From Atopobiaceae bacterium (GTDB taxonomy: Bacteria; Actinomycetota; Coriobacteriia; Coriobacteriales; Atopobiaceae), in assembly GCA_017459605.1 (NCBI GenBank), contig JAFUCQ010000140.1, positions 1 through 53,266 on the forward strand: a DNA stretch of 53,266 bases, read 5' to 3'. The position numbers and the translations under genes were made by a program. Numbering within the stretch: position 1 is the first letter of the stretch; each line of letters starts with the position of its first letter. Shown piece by piece: positions 35,645 to 44,375 of the stretch. The notes beneath the pieces were generated by a model. It was not told where the DNA came from. It saw only the letters and a list, made by a program, of their open reading frames with translations, and made no database searches.

Positions 35645-38020
35645 ATGCCGACTTCGTCTGCTAAAACATCTCTCTCGTTTGGCATAATCTGCCGAGGGGA
35701 CGGAAAGATTTATTGTCTGCTCGAGTATGAGGGAGACAAACCAGCCAGCGAGCTTGTATGGTCGAGTTCATCGGTGGTGCCTCATGCAGGAACCGTGCCT
35801 TCTCGTGTGGTGGTTCTTGGCACGGGTCAGGCTGTGCTTGTGCTTCCGATTATCGCAACAGAGCAGTATGCCAGCGTGTTTGTACACGACGCAGATGGCC
35901 ATGAGCTGGCACGAGCAGAACGCAGAATAGACCACCGCTTAGCGCGGGTCATGTCTAAGTTCAACAGCGCCATACATACAGCAACGGTTGATGCCATTCG
36001 AAATTGCGATCGCCACCCCGCCCTCGATGAGGCATCTATCCTCGATAACCTCATCATTACTACAACCGGTGGTCCCTACCATATCTACCAATGCAGTTGT
36101 ACCTACGTCCTGCAAGATGATATGAACGTAAGCGACGACCTGACGCTTGAGGTGTATGACCAACAAGGACAGCGCGTTTCAGAGCAGGCGTGTTCGATAG
36201 GCGAGTACATCGGCGACATGCCCGATATGCCTGGTGTTACCTACCGGCGCGTTCGCCTGTCTGCACGCATTCCTATGGATCTTGATGTGCTGGTAGCTCA
36301 GGTTCGCGGCAAAGATCAGCAAACACCACAGGGTTTTCTCTGCATTCAGTCATGGGATGTAGCTGACTTGCGCCATCGCTGGGGTGAAACGGTTTTTGCT
36401 GCAGAGGATGACCCTCGCTACCAAGAGTGGTTTGAAGGTCGACGCGTAACCCACCTAGAGCTCGAACAGCAAAAGTTGATACAGTCTCGCATGACCGAGC
36501 AGCCGCTTTTCTCGGTTATTGTGCCGCTCTACCACACACCCATTGAGTTCTTTTGCGAGATGGCAGATTCCGTGCTTGCCCAGAGCTATTCCAAGTTTGA
36601 GCTCATCTTGGTTAACTCAACGCCACACGATGAAGAGCTTGCCCGCGAGGTAGAAAAGTATCGCGCGGCAGATGAGCGTGTTCGTGTTGCTGACCTTGAA
36701 AAGAACCTCGGCATTACCGAGAACACCAATGCGGGTATTGATGTTGCATCAGGTGATTTCCTCTGCTTCTTTGATCACGACGATGTTCTTGAGCCAGACT
36801 TACTCTTTCACTATGCGCATGCAATTTCTGAGCACCTTGATACAGACATGCTCTACTGTGATGAAGACAAGCTCGAAGATGGGCGCTACACCTATCCCTT
36901 CTTCAAGCCTGATTGGGACCCTATTCTCGAAGAAACAAACAATTACGTGTGCCATATGCTCTGTGTCAGGCGGTCAGTCTTTGATCAGCTGGATCGTCCC
37001 GATGCAGCGCTCGATGGTGCCCAAGATCATTCACTCACGCTCGCGGTGGGTGAACATGCGCGTCACGTGGAGCATATCAAGCGGGTGATGTATCACTGGC
37101 GCATTCACGCCGCCTCAACCGCAGGAAGAACTGATGTCAAGCAAGAATCATATGATGCAGGTAAGCTTGCCATTGAGCGGCACTTTGAGCGACTTGGAAT
37201 GGATGTGGATGTTGCAGAGGTGCCCGGAGCTCCGCACTGCTTTAACCCGAGTTATCGTGTTGCGGAACATCCGAGTGTCAGTGTTTTGGCGATGCGTGCC
37301 GAAGACAATACTGGTGCAGAAGGCTTTGCCGAACGTTTGGGCGAGCAGCTCGATTATCCGTTTGAGCGCGTGTCCGTAAGTACGCACGCAGAGAATGACC
37401 CTGCCTGCATTGATGAAATCAAGGCGTTTGTTGAGGCAGCTCCTACAGAATACGTGCTGCTCATGCGCTCGGATGTTTCGTTTGAAAGCCGCGACGCTCT
37501 GAGGCAGCTCGTGGGGCTTTGTTCGCGAAACGATGTTGGCATGGTAGCGCCCCTTGTGGTGTATCCCGATGGAACTATGAGCCATTCGGGTCTCGTGGTA
37601 CGACCGTGGCGAATCTTCCAAGGACACTACCTGTGGCCGCGCACGGCAATCGCTGTTCGTGCACGCAATGTTTTGGTGCACTCAGTCTCTACGGTTGAGG
37701 GTGTCGTGATGCTTGCTCAGCGAGACGTACTAAAACAGGCGCTGGCAAAGGCACCCGCCAAACTCGACTTTTTGCGATGGGGAATTGATGCGGGTCTGCG
37801 TGTAAGAGAACAGGGATTGTCGGTTGTGGTTGACCCAAGCGTCTGTGCCATTGAGCGCCAAGGGAGACGTCAGCTCTCTGCTGATGCTTTAGCAACAACC
37901 TATGAGAACGTTGGCCAGCACAACATTCTGAAGAGTGTATGGGCTCAGCGCATGCTCAGACCGGACCCCTATTACAGTCCCTTCTTTGAACAGGATGGAT
38001 ACTATGGCCTCGAGAAATAA
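35645..38020 (+). CDS. large GT2 glycosyltransferase with a degenerate second GT domain
   Basis: A 791-residue protein starting at ATG 35645 (GAGGATGG upstream). Residues 1-280 are an N-terminal beta-rich region shared with the next gene, of unknown role. A GT2 domain begins at about 288 (FSVIVPLYHTPIEFFCEMAD) and has FFDHDDVLEPD near 377 and HWRIHAAS later. The C-terminal part (about 525-770) aligns in order with the second GT2 domain of the neighbour, but has MRSDVSF in place of LNNDMEL and lacks the NDIDYCMR motif, so only the first domain is probably active. It should add sugars (rhamnose is likely from context) to a wall polysaccharide. Confidence 0.85.
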   Translation: MPTSSAKTSLSFGIICRGDGKIYCLLEYEGDKPASELVWSSSSVVPHAGTVPSRVVVLGTGQAVLVLPIIATEQYASVFVHDADGHELARAERRIDHRLARVMSKFNSAIHTATVDAIRNCDRHPALDEASILDNLIITTTGGPYHIYQCSCTYVLQDDMNVSDDLTLEVYDQQGQRVSEQACSIGEYIGDMPDMPGVTYRRVRLSARIPMDLDVLVAQVRGKDQQTPQGFLCIQSWDVADLRHRWGETVFAAEDDPRYQEWFEGRRVTHLELEQQKLIQSRMTEQPLFSVIVPLYHTPIEFFCEMADSVLAQSYSKFELILVNSTPHDEELAREVEKYRAADERVRVADLEKNLGITENTNAGIDVASGDFLCFFDHDDVLEPDLLFHYAHAISEHLDTDMLYCDEDKLEDGRYTYPFFKPDWDPILEETNNYVCHMLCVRRSVFDQLDRPDAALDGAQDHSLTLAVGEHARHVEHIKRVMYHWRIHAASTAGRTDVKQESYDAGKLAIERHFERLGMDVDVAEVPGAPHCFNPSYRVAEHPSVSVLAMRAEDNTGAEGFAERLGEQLDYPFERVSVSTHAENDPACIDEIKAFVEAAPTEYVLLMRSDVSFESRDALRQLVGLCSRNDVGMVAPLVVYPDGTMSHSGLVVRPWRIFQGHYLWPRTAIAVRARNVLVHSVSTVEGVVMLAQRDVLKQALAKAPAKLDFLRWGIDAGLRVREQGLSVVVDPSVCAIERQGRRQLSADALATTYENVGQHNILKSVWAQRMLRPDPYYSPFFEQDGYYGLEK

Positions 38021-40469
38021 CTCGCTATCTCCGCATTCAACAGCACAACAAAGCAATTCATTGCAAGCAATCAGCACAGTTCGCGATGAGGGAAAAACGT
38101 ACCTTCTTTTTCGTTTGACCGAGCCACTCAAGCCCGAGACGCTTGTGCTGTCTGCTCGCACATCTGCAGGCGGAAAGGCTCCTTCCCGCTCTATAGTTGC
38201 AGATGGCGAGTTAGTGGTTGTTGTGCCCGATATGATGGTGCCGCTTGTGTGTGAACTTACGGCAACGAGTGTCTCTGGCACATCAGTGACAGTATCTGAG
38301 CATGTAGCTCCTCAGACCAAAAAACCCAAGGCAGGCAAAACCAATGCTGAGGCACGCCGTCTCAATCTGCTCGACATTTCTTACTGCGAGATTCGCTTTA
38401 TAACAGACCTTATCATTGCTGATGGTTCAGAAAACATTGTTCGCGGACGCATCATTATGTTTCCTGTGAGCACGGACCGCGAGCACGCCATGCCCCATAT
38501 CACCGTTATGGGCGTTGATGGCTCGCACATCACTACAGACTGGGTAAGTCTTGGAGACAATCGCTTTGAAAACACCTCATGCCCCCATGAGTACAATCGG
38601 GTTATTGACCTCTCATTTCGCTTGCCCGCCCCTGTTGAGGCATTCATTGTCTGTGTAAGCATGACCGAAAGTGAGCTGGCAGAAGGCTTTGCCTCCGTTG
38701 ATGTTGAGACGGCAGGAAGAATCAAGGGCAACTGGACACAGATGTCGCTTTCGGCCGACGCAGACCCCGATTACGCAGAATGGTTTGAGCGCAGGCGTGC
38801 CAACCGAAGCCTCCTTGCGTTTCAGCGTCAAGCACAGCAATCATTTGCTGTACGTCCGCGCTTTTCGATAATCGTTCCTTTGTACAAGACGCCCCTCGAT
38901 TTTTTCCGCGAGATGGCAGATTCGGTATGTGCACAGAGCTATCCAGAATTTGAGCTCTTGTTGATAAACGCAAGCCCAGAAGACGGTGCGCTTGCCGCAG
39001 AAGTCGAGCGTTATTGTGAACAAGACCAGCGTATTCGTCATATCAAGCTCGATAAGAATTACGGGATTACCGAAAACACCAATGCTGGAATCCGTGCGGC
39101 AACGGGTGACTTTATCGCCTTTTTTGATCACGACGATACGCTTGAGCCAGATATTCTCTACTGGTATGCAAAGGCAGTATCAGATAATCCTGACTGCGAT
39201 TTGCTCTATTGCGATGAGGATCACTTGCGAGACGGCGCGTATATTGGACCGTTTTTCAAGCCTGATTGGGACATCGACCTCCTGCGCTCGGAGAACTACG
39301 TCTGCCACATGTTGTGTGTGCGCAAGAGTATTGTGGATGGATTTGATGAGCTGCCGGGTGCAGAGTTTGACGGTGCTCAAGACCACAACATGACCTTTTT
39401 GGTGGGTGAGCAGGCACGGCGCGTGTGTCACATTGATCGAATTTTGTATCACTGGCGCATGCATGCAGGCTCTACTGCAGGTGATGAGGGCACAGCTCAA
39501 AAGTCGTATGCCCTTGACGCACAGCTGCTTGCTGTCAAGAACCACCTTGCGCGAGTTGGGGTGAGCGCGGATGTTTCGTTTGAACACATCGTGGCTGACC
39601 GTACTAAGCTGCACTATCACTTTGACGAGCACCCGCTTGTGTCGCTTGTTATTCCCAACAAAGATGCAGCCAACATGCTTGAACGCTGCATCAACTCAAT
39701 TACAGAAAAAACCACGTGGCCAGCCTATGAGATTGTCATTGTAGAGAACAACTCGGTTGCAGAAGAAACATTTGCTCTCTATGAGCGACTTCAAGCGCGT
39801 GACAGTCGCATTCGGGTGGTTGTGAGTAAGCCCAACGGCTTTAATTTCTCGAAGCTCATCAATGATGGCTTTGCAGCAGCTCAAGGCGAATATCTTCTCA
39901 TGCTCAACAATGACATGGAACTTATAACAGCCGACTGGCTTGAGAACATGGTTGGTATCGCCCAAGAAAAGCGCGTTGGAGCGGTTGGAGCAAAGCTTGT
40001 GTATCCAGACGGAACCATTCAGCACTGTGGCGTACACGTTGGGCGGGGTCTCGGTCCTGCAGCGATTGGTGTTTTTGCTCCAAAGGATTATCACGGCTAC
40101 TATGAGAACTATCTACTGCCTCATCAAATGAGCGCAGTTACGGGAGCCTGTCTTCTCGTTCGTCGAGATGTCTTTGAGCAGGTAGGTGGTCTTGATGAGG
40201 AGCGCTTTGCTGTGAACTACAACGATATCGATTATTGCATGCGTGTCCGCAAAGCCGGCTATGATGTGGTGCTTCAAACGTATACACAGCTCATTCACTA
40301 CGAATCGGTGTCTCGTGCAGGTTCAAATCCTGATGCTGAGGCAGCCCTGATGTTTCGGGAGCAGGGTAATTACTACGAGCGTTGGGGTCATGAGTTAATT
40401 TATGGTGACCCCTATTACAACAAGAATTTTAGGGTCGAGAACTCCCATTATTCGCTTGAAGGGGTGTAG
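38004..40469 (+). CDS. two-domain GT2 glycosyltransferase, probable rhamnosyltransferase
   Basis: About 821 residues from ATG 38004, overlapping the previous gene by 17 nt; AGGA lies 7 nt upstream. It is a paralogue of that gene. The shared N-terminal region covers about 1-275. First GT2 domain near 284 (FSIIVPLYKTPLDFFREMAD) with FFDHDDTLEPD near 373. Second GT2 domain near 544 (VSLVIPNKDAANMLERC) with LMLNNDMEL near 632 and NDIDYCMRVRKAGYDVV near 740. Two active domains in one chain suggest an enzyme adding a disaccharide repeat; the rhamnose pathway gene rfbD follows 3 nt later. Confidence 0.88.
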   Translation: MASRNNSLSPHSTAQQSNSLQAISTVRDEGKTYLLFRLTEPLKPETLVLSARTSAGGKAPSRSIVADGELVVVVPDMMVPLVCELTATSVSGTSVTVSEHVAPQTKKPKAGKTNAEARRLNLLDISYCEIRFITDLIIADGSENIVRGRIIMFPVSTDREHAMPHITVMGVDGSHITTDWVSLGDNRFENTSCPHEYNRVIDLSFRLPAPVEAFIVCVSMTESELAEGFASVDVETAGRIKGNWTQMSLSADADPDYAEWFERRRANRSLLAFQRQAQQSFAVRPRFSIIVPLYKTPLDFFREMADSVCAQSYPEFELLLINASPEDGALAAEVERYCEQDQRIRHIKLDKNYGITENTNAGIRAATGDFIAFFDHDDTLEPDILYWYAKAVSDNPDCDLLYCDEDHLRDGAYIGPFFKPDWDIDLLRSENYVCHMLCVRKSIVDGFDELPGAEFDGAQDHNMTFLVGEQARRVCHIDRILYHWRMHAGSTAGDEGTAQKSYALDAQLLAVKNHLARVGVSADVSFEHIVADRTKLHYHFDEHPLVSLVIPNKDAANMLERCINSITEKTTWPAYEIVIVENNSVAEETFALYERLQARDSRIRVVVSKPNGFNFSKLINDGFAAAQGEYLLMLNNDMELITADWLENMVGIAQEKRVGAVGAKLVYPDGTIQHCGVHVGRGLGPAAIGVFAPKDYHGYYENYLLPHQMSAVTGACLLVRRDVFEQVGGLDEERFAVNYNDIDYCMRVRKAGYDVVLQTYTQLIHYESVSRAGSNPDAEAALMFREQGNYYERWGHELIYGDPYYNKNFRVENSHYSLEGV

Positions 40470-40472
40470 CAC

Positions 40473-41375
40473 ATGAGTATGAAGAAACTACTCATTACAG
40501 GAGCCAACGGTCAGCTTGGCAGAGAGTTGCAGACGATTCTTGCGGCAGGGCATGCACCCATTGGCCCCATTGACGGCTCGTGGGCAGACTGTGATGTTGT
40601 TGCAACTGATGTTGATGAGCTTGATATCACCGATACTCAGGCTGTCATGGACTTTGTGAGTGCCGGAGGCTTTGATGCCATTGTTAACTGCGCTGCAGCC
40701 ACAAACGTTGATGGTTGCGAGACAAATCACGAGTTTGCTCAACGCTTGAATGCCGAGGCGCCCGCCAATCTGGCTCGTGCTGCAGCTGCTATTGACGCTG
40801 TACTCGTGCACGTCTCCACCGATTATGTGTTAGCAGGAGACGACCCCATGCCGCAAGCTGAAGACGCCGCCTGTGCTCCCAACACTGCTTACGGCGCAAC
40901 AAAGCTTGCAGGCGAGCAAGCAGTCGCCGAGCTTTGTCCCAAGTACTTTATCGTGAGAACCGCGTGGCTCTACGGAACCGAAGGTAAGAACTTCGTTCGT
41001 ACCATGGTGAACCTTGGCAAGAGCCACGATCGTATCACCGTTGTGTGCGACCAGCATGGATCTCCCACCTTTGCGGGCGATCTTGCGTGGGAGATTCTGG
41101 CATTGCTTAACACGCAGGGCTACGGTATCTATCACTGCACAGCAAACGGGGCTACTACGTGGGATGTCTTTGCTCGGCGCATTATGGCAAACGCAGGGCT
41201 GAGCTGCGAGGTTGTTCCGGTGACAACTGAGGAATACTCCCAGCAAAATCCAACGGCAGCTCCGCGACCCGCGTGGTCAATCCTCGACAATAAACACCTG
41301 CGTGATACCATTGGCGACCACATGCCCTCATGGGACGTTGCTCTCGACGAGTTTATGGCAACTACAACACTGTGA
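40473..41375 (+). CDS. rfbD: dTDP-4-dehydrorhamnose reductase
   Basis: A 300-residue NAD(P)H-dependent reductase, the last step in making dTDP-L-rhamnose. The N-terminus has LLITGANGQLGREL (nucleotide-binding GxxGxLG), the VHVSTDYV stretch and the YGATKLAGE catalytic Tyr-Lys pair, followed by RTAWLYG. AAGGGGTG lies 6 nt before ATG 40473. The first two rhamnose genes, rfbA and rfbC, are not in the window; rfbB lies 1.9 kb downstream. Confidence 0.95.
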   Translation: MSMKKLLITGANGQLGRELQTILAAGHAPIGPIDGSWADCDVVATDVDELDITDTQAVMDFVSAGGFDAIVNCAAATNVDGCETNHEFAQRLNAEAPANLARAAAAIDAVLVHVSTDYVLAGDDPMPQAEDAACAPNTAYGATKLAGEQAVAELCPKYFIVRTAWLYGTEGKNFVRTMVNLGKSHDRITVVCDQHGSPTFAGDLAWEILALLNTQGYGIYHCTANGATTWDVFARRIMANAGLSCEVVPVTTEEYSQQNPTAAPRPAWSILDNKHLRDTIGDHMPSWDVALDEFMATTTL

Positions 41376-41382
41376 GAACCCT

Positions 41383-43011
41383 ATGCTTGAGAAGCTGGCA
41401 ACAAAGTTCAAGATTGACTCGGATGGACTTGCGTTCATTCTCACGTTTGTGAAGTACAGCATCGCTCTCGTGCTTGGACTGACTGCAGCATTTCATATGA
41501 AAAGCTGGCAGCATTTGCTGGCATCGATGCTTGAACTCTGGGCGATTATCTTTTTGACAGAAATCCTCATTGCTTGGAAGCGGATACCTGCGCTTGTTAT
41601 CAATGACATCCTGATGTTTCTGTACAACGTCCAGATGGCGTTGTTGTTTTTCGCTAACTCGTATCTGTCTCTCATTATGTTGGACAATTTAGACTCGGTT
41701 GAGGATCTATCAGGAAAAGCTATCGTCTATATTCTCGCCATAATCGCGGTAATAGTTATCTCTGTGCTGCCGGTTGCTAAGCTACATCTCGATACACGGA
41801 TAAGCCTTGTGGTTTTCTCGGCATGCTACATAACTGCGCTTGGAGTTGGTCTGTTCTTATCTGATAGCTACTCACCGCTCTATGCGTATGTCCGCATCGG
41901 AATGCGCCATTACTCAAATGTGCAACGAGCGCAGGCAGTGCTTGAGGCGGGTGATGTACGCTCAGATTTCTACAAAGAAGAGATTCGTGGAGAAGTTTCT
42001 CGACCTCAGACGCTCTCCAGCACCCCCAATGTGATTGTCATTTTTGCTGAGGGCCTCTCTCAGCACATCATTGATGACGGACGGAACATTACGCCAAACC
42101 TTGCTGAGTTCCAAGAGAAGTCACTGCGCTTTACCAACTATTACAACCACACATTTGCAACCTATCGAGGACTGCAGGGGCAGCTATTCTCAGGCTATCA
42201 GCAGGATAACTACGACGCCAATGGGCTTATCTCGATACAGTCGATATTCTCAGATTTGGGATATCAAACGGCCTTTATCAATACGGAGCCTAACAATCCC
42301 GAGTTCAGCAACTATCTTGAAGAGCTTGGCTTTGACAGCGTGGTGGGAGAGCCGGGGCCTAACTACGAGGGCGAGACGCAGTCCATGAGCGACCGCGAGG
42401 GCTATGAGCTTCTCTTTGACACCGTTAAAGAGCTGGCTTCAGCGCATCGTCCGTATTTTGCATCCATCTACACCTTTGGTACGCACGCCTCGTTGGGTTC
42501 TCCTAACAAGCAGTTCAAAACAGGCAGAAGCGATGAGCTCAACAAGTTCTTTGACACCGACTGGTGGTTTGCTGAGTTTTTTGACAAGCTCGAGCAAAAC
42601 AAGCTGCTTGATGACACGCTTGTGGTCTTTACAACCGACCACGCAAGCTACAGCGACTACTACTATCAAGAGGCGTTTCCTGATTACAAGCGCATACATG
42701 GGGCAATCGATGAGATTCCGCTGATGTTGTGGCACAAAGGCATCGAGCCTCAGGCCATTGATGTTGAGGGAAGAAATTCACTTTGCTTTGCTCCCACGCT
42801 GCTCGACTATCTTGATATAAGCGTGCCCAATTACTTTTTGGGTGGATCGCTCTTTTTGGACAAGGATGATGAGGCGCCACTGCTTACAACATTCCATGAT
42901 GTTGATGAGACAATGAGTACCGATAACGACGAGATTGTTCGTTATCGAAGGTCGCAGGAATTGCTTGTTGAAAGAGAAATCGATAAGTACTTTGCCGCAA
43001 AGATGCAATAG
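41383..43011 (+). CDS. sulfatase-fold membrane enzyme, phosphoglycerol transferase-like
   Basis: About 542 residues from ATG 41383. Five membrane spans (about 12-175) precede an extracytoplasmic alkaline-phosphatase/sulfatase-type domain. NVIVIFAEGLSQ supplies the first metal-site residues, the TFATYRGLQGQ region the probable Thr nucleophile (compare MdoB/OpgB TxRGL), and VVFTTDHASY the Asp-His metal pair; FGTHAS is also present. This layout matches LtaS and MdoB enzymes, which move glycerol phosphate from a lipid to a glycan or polymer outside the cell. In this locus it probably decorates the rhamnose polysaccharide. Confidence 0.85.
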   Translation: MLEKLATKFKIDSDGLAFILTFVKYSIALVLGLTAAFHMKSWQHLLASMLELWAIIFLTEILIAWKRIPALVINDILMFLYNVQMALLFFANSYLSLIMLDNLDSVEDLSGKAIVYILAIIAVIVISVLPVAKLHLDTRISLVVFSACYITALGVGLFLSDSYSPLYAYVRIGMRHYSNVQRAQAVLEAGDVRSDFYKEEIRGEVSRPQTLSSTPNVIVIFAEGLSQHIIDDGRNITPNLAEFQEKSLRFTNYYNHTFATYRGLQGQLFSGYQQDNYDANGLISIQSIFSDLGYQTAFINTEPNNPEFSNYLEELGFDSVVGEPGPNYEGETQSMSDREGYELLFDTVKELASAHRPYFASIYTFGTHASLGSPNKQFKTGRSDELNKFFDTDWWFAEFFDKLEQNKLLDDTLVVFTTDHASYSDYYYQEAFPDYKRIHGAIDEIPLMLWHKGIEPQAIDVEGRNSLCFAPTLLDYLDISVPNYFLGGSLFLDKDDEAPLLTTFHDVDETMSTDNDEIVRYRRSQELLVEREIDKYFAAKMQ

Positions 43012-43040
43012 ATGCGCCGCAGACATGGATATATAACGGA

Positions 43041-43130
43041 GAATAACGGAGAATAACGGAGAATAACGGAGAATAACGGAGAATAACGGAGAATAACGGA
43101 GAATAACGGAGAATAACGGAGAATAACGGA
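43041..43130. repeat. nine perfect tandem copies of GAATAACGGA
   Basis: The 10-bp unit runs without mismatch from 43041 to 43130; a tenth copy with two changes (ATATAACGGA) sits at 43031-43040. The array lies between the sulfatase-fold gene stop (43011) and rfbB (43261). A 10-bp period places each unit on nearly the same face of the helix. Copy number probably varies by slippage. Confidence 0.97.
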
Positions 43131-43260
43131 TAGACCTCTTCTTCTGGTCTTCATCACTTGGTGCGGTCTTGGTGAATCCTGCGTTTGAATGGATATATTC
43201 GCTACACTATGACAGACCAGCCACTATTGCTTCCAATATGGAGGCGCACTAAGGAGCAAC

Positions 43261-44367
43261 ATGAAGACCTATCTCGTGACCGGTGGAGCGGGTTTCATCG
43301 GTAGTAACTTTGTTCTCTACATGTTGAAAGAGCATGACGATATTCGTATTGTGAACGTAGATGCGCTCACCTATGCAGGCAACCTCGAAAACTTGTCGGA
43401 GCTCGAGGGCAACGAGCGCCACATCTTTGTGCAGGCAGACATCCGCGATCGAGCGGCGATGGAAGCTCTCTTTGCTCAATACAATCCTGATTACGTGGTG
43501 AACTTTGCTGCAGAAAGTCACGTAGACCGCTCTATTACAGATCCAGGCGCCTTTGCGTCGACCAATGTTATGGGTACCGTGACTTTGCTCGATAGTGCTC
43601 GAGCCGCGTGGGCACAGGACGATGGTAGTGGTGGATTTGGCGAGCACCGCTTTTTGCAGGTCTCGACCGATGAAGTCTATGGAACGCTTGAGATTGGTCC
43701 TTCCAATGCTGATGGCTCTCCTGCAGACCCAGCTACGGCAGACTTCTTCCGCGAGACAACGCCGCTGTCTCCGCACTCGCCCTACTCGGCATCAAAGGCC
43801 AGTGCAGACTTCTTTGTGCTTGCTTACGGAGACACCTATGGCTTGCCCATCAACGTGACACGCTGCTCAAATAACTACGGTCCGTTCCAGTTCCCTGAGA
43901 AGCTCATCCCGCTCATGATTAACAATGCACTGGCTCACAAGGCGCTTCCCGTATATGGCGATGGACTCAACGTGCGCGATTGGCTCTTTGTTGAGGATCA
44001 CTGCAAGGCTATTGATGCGGTGATCTCGCGCGGTCGTGTGGGCGAGGTATACAACGTTGGTGGTCATAACGAGCGCAACAACGTGTTTATTGTCAAAAAG
44101 ATTGTCGAAGAGGTATCGCGCGCTGTGGGAGATGAGGCAATTGATGAACGCCTTATCACTTACGTGACCGACCGTGCGGGACACGACCGCCGTTATGGCA
44201 TTGCTCCCGACAAGATTCGCGACGAGCTTGGCTGGGAGCCTGAGACCCGCTTTGAGGATGGCATCGTGCGCACCATAGAGTGGTATCTTGCTCACAGCGA
44301 GTGGATGGAGCATGTCACAAGCGGCGCCTACCAAGATTACTACGAGCGCATGTATTCAGGACGCTAA
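43261..44367 (+). CDS. rfbB: dTDP-glucose 4,6-dehydratase
   Basis: A 368-residue NAD-dependent short-chain dehydratase, second step of dTDP-L-rhamnose synthesis. GGAGFIGSNFV is the NAD-binding loop, NFAAESHVDRSI the family signature, VSTDEVYG the Thr-Asp-Glu catalytic stretch, and YSASKASAD holds the Tyr-Lys pair. A short insertion around residues 120-130 is of no clear effect. AAGGAG lies 5 nt before ATG 43261. The 10-bp repeat array sits 130 bp upstream, where the promoter could lie. Confidence 0.96.
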   Translation: MKTYLVTGGAGFIGSNFVLYMLKEHDDIRIVNVDALTYAGNLENLSELEGNERHIFVQADIRDRAAMEALFAQYNPDYVVNFAAESHVDRSITDPGAFASTNVMGTVTLLDSARAAWAQDDGSGGFGEHRFLQVSTDEVYGTLEIGPSNADGSPADPATADFFRETTPLSPHSPYSASKASADFFVLAYGDTYGLPINVTRCSNNYGPFQFPEKLIPLMINNALAHKALPVYGDGLNVRDWLFVEDHCKAIDAVISRGRVGEVYNVGGHNERNNVFIVKKIVEEVSRAVGDEAIDERLITYVTDRAGHDRRYGIAPDKIRDELGWEPETRFEDGIVRTIEWYLAHSEWMEHVTSGAYQDYYERMYSGR

Positions 44368-44375
44368 GGTGTCTT

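Noticed and set aside
43041-43130. Possible CRISPR array
   Set aside because: Ten-bp contiguous units without spacers; a simple tandem repeat.
42942-43157. Minus-strand frame with repeated SVILRYSPLF
   Set aside because: It is only the translation of the GAATAACGGA array; no start signal and no similarity to a protein.
40473-44367. Complete dTDP-rhamnose operon
   Set aside because: Only rfbD and rfbB are present in the window; rfbA and rfbC were not found here.
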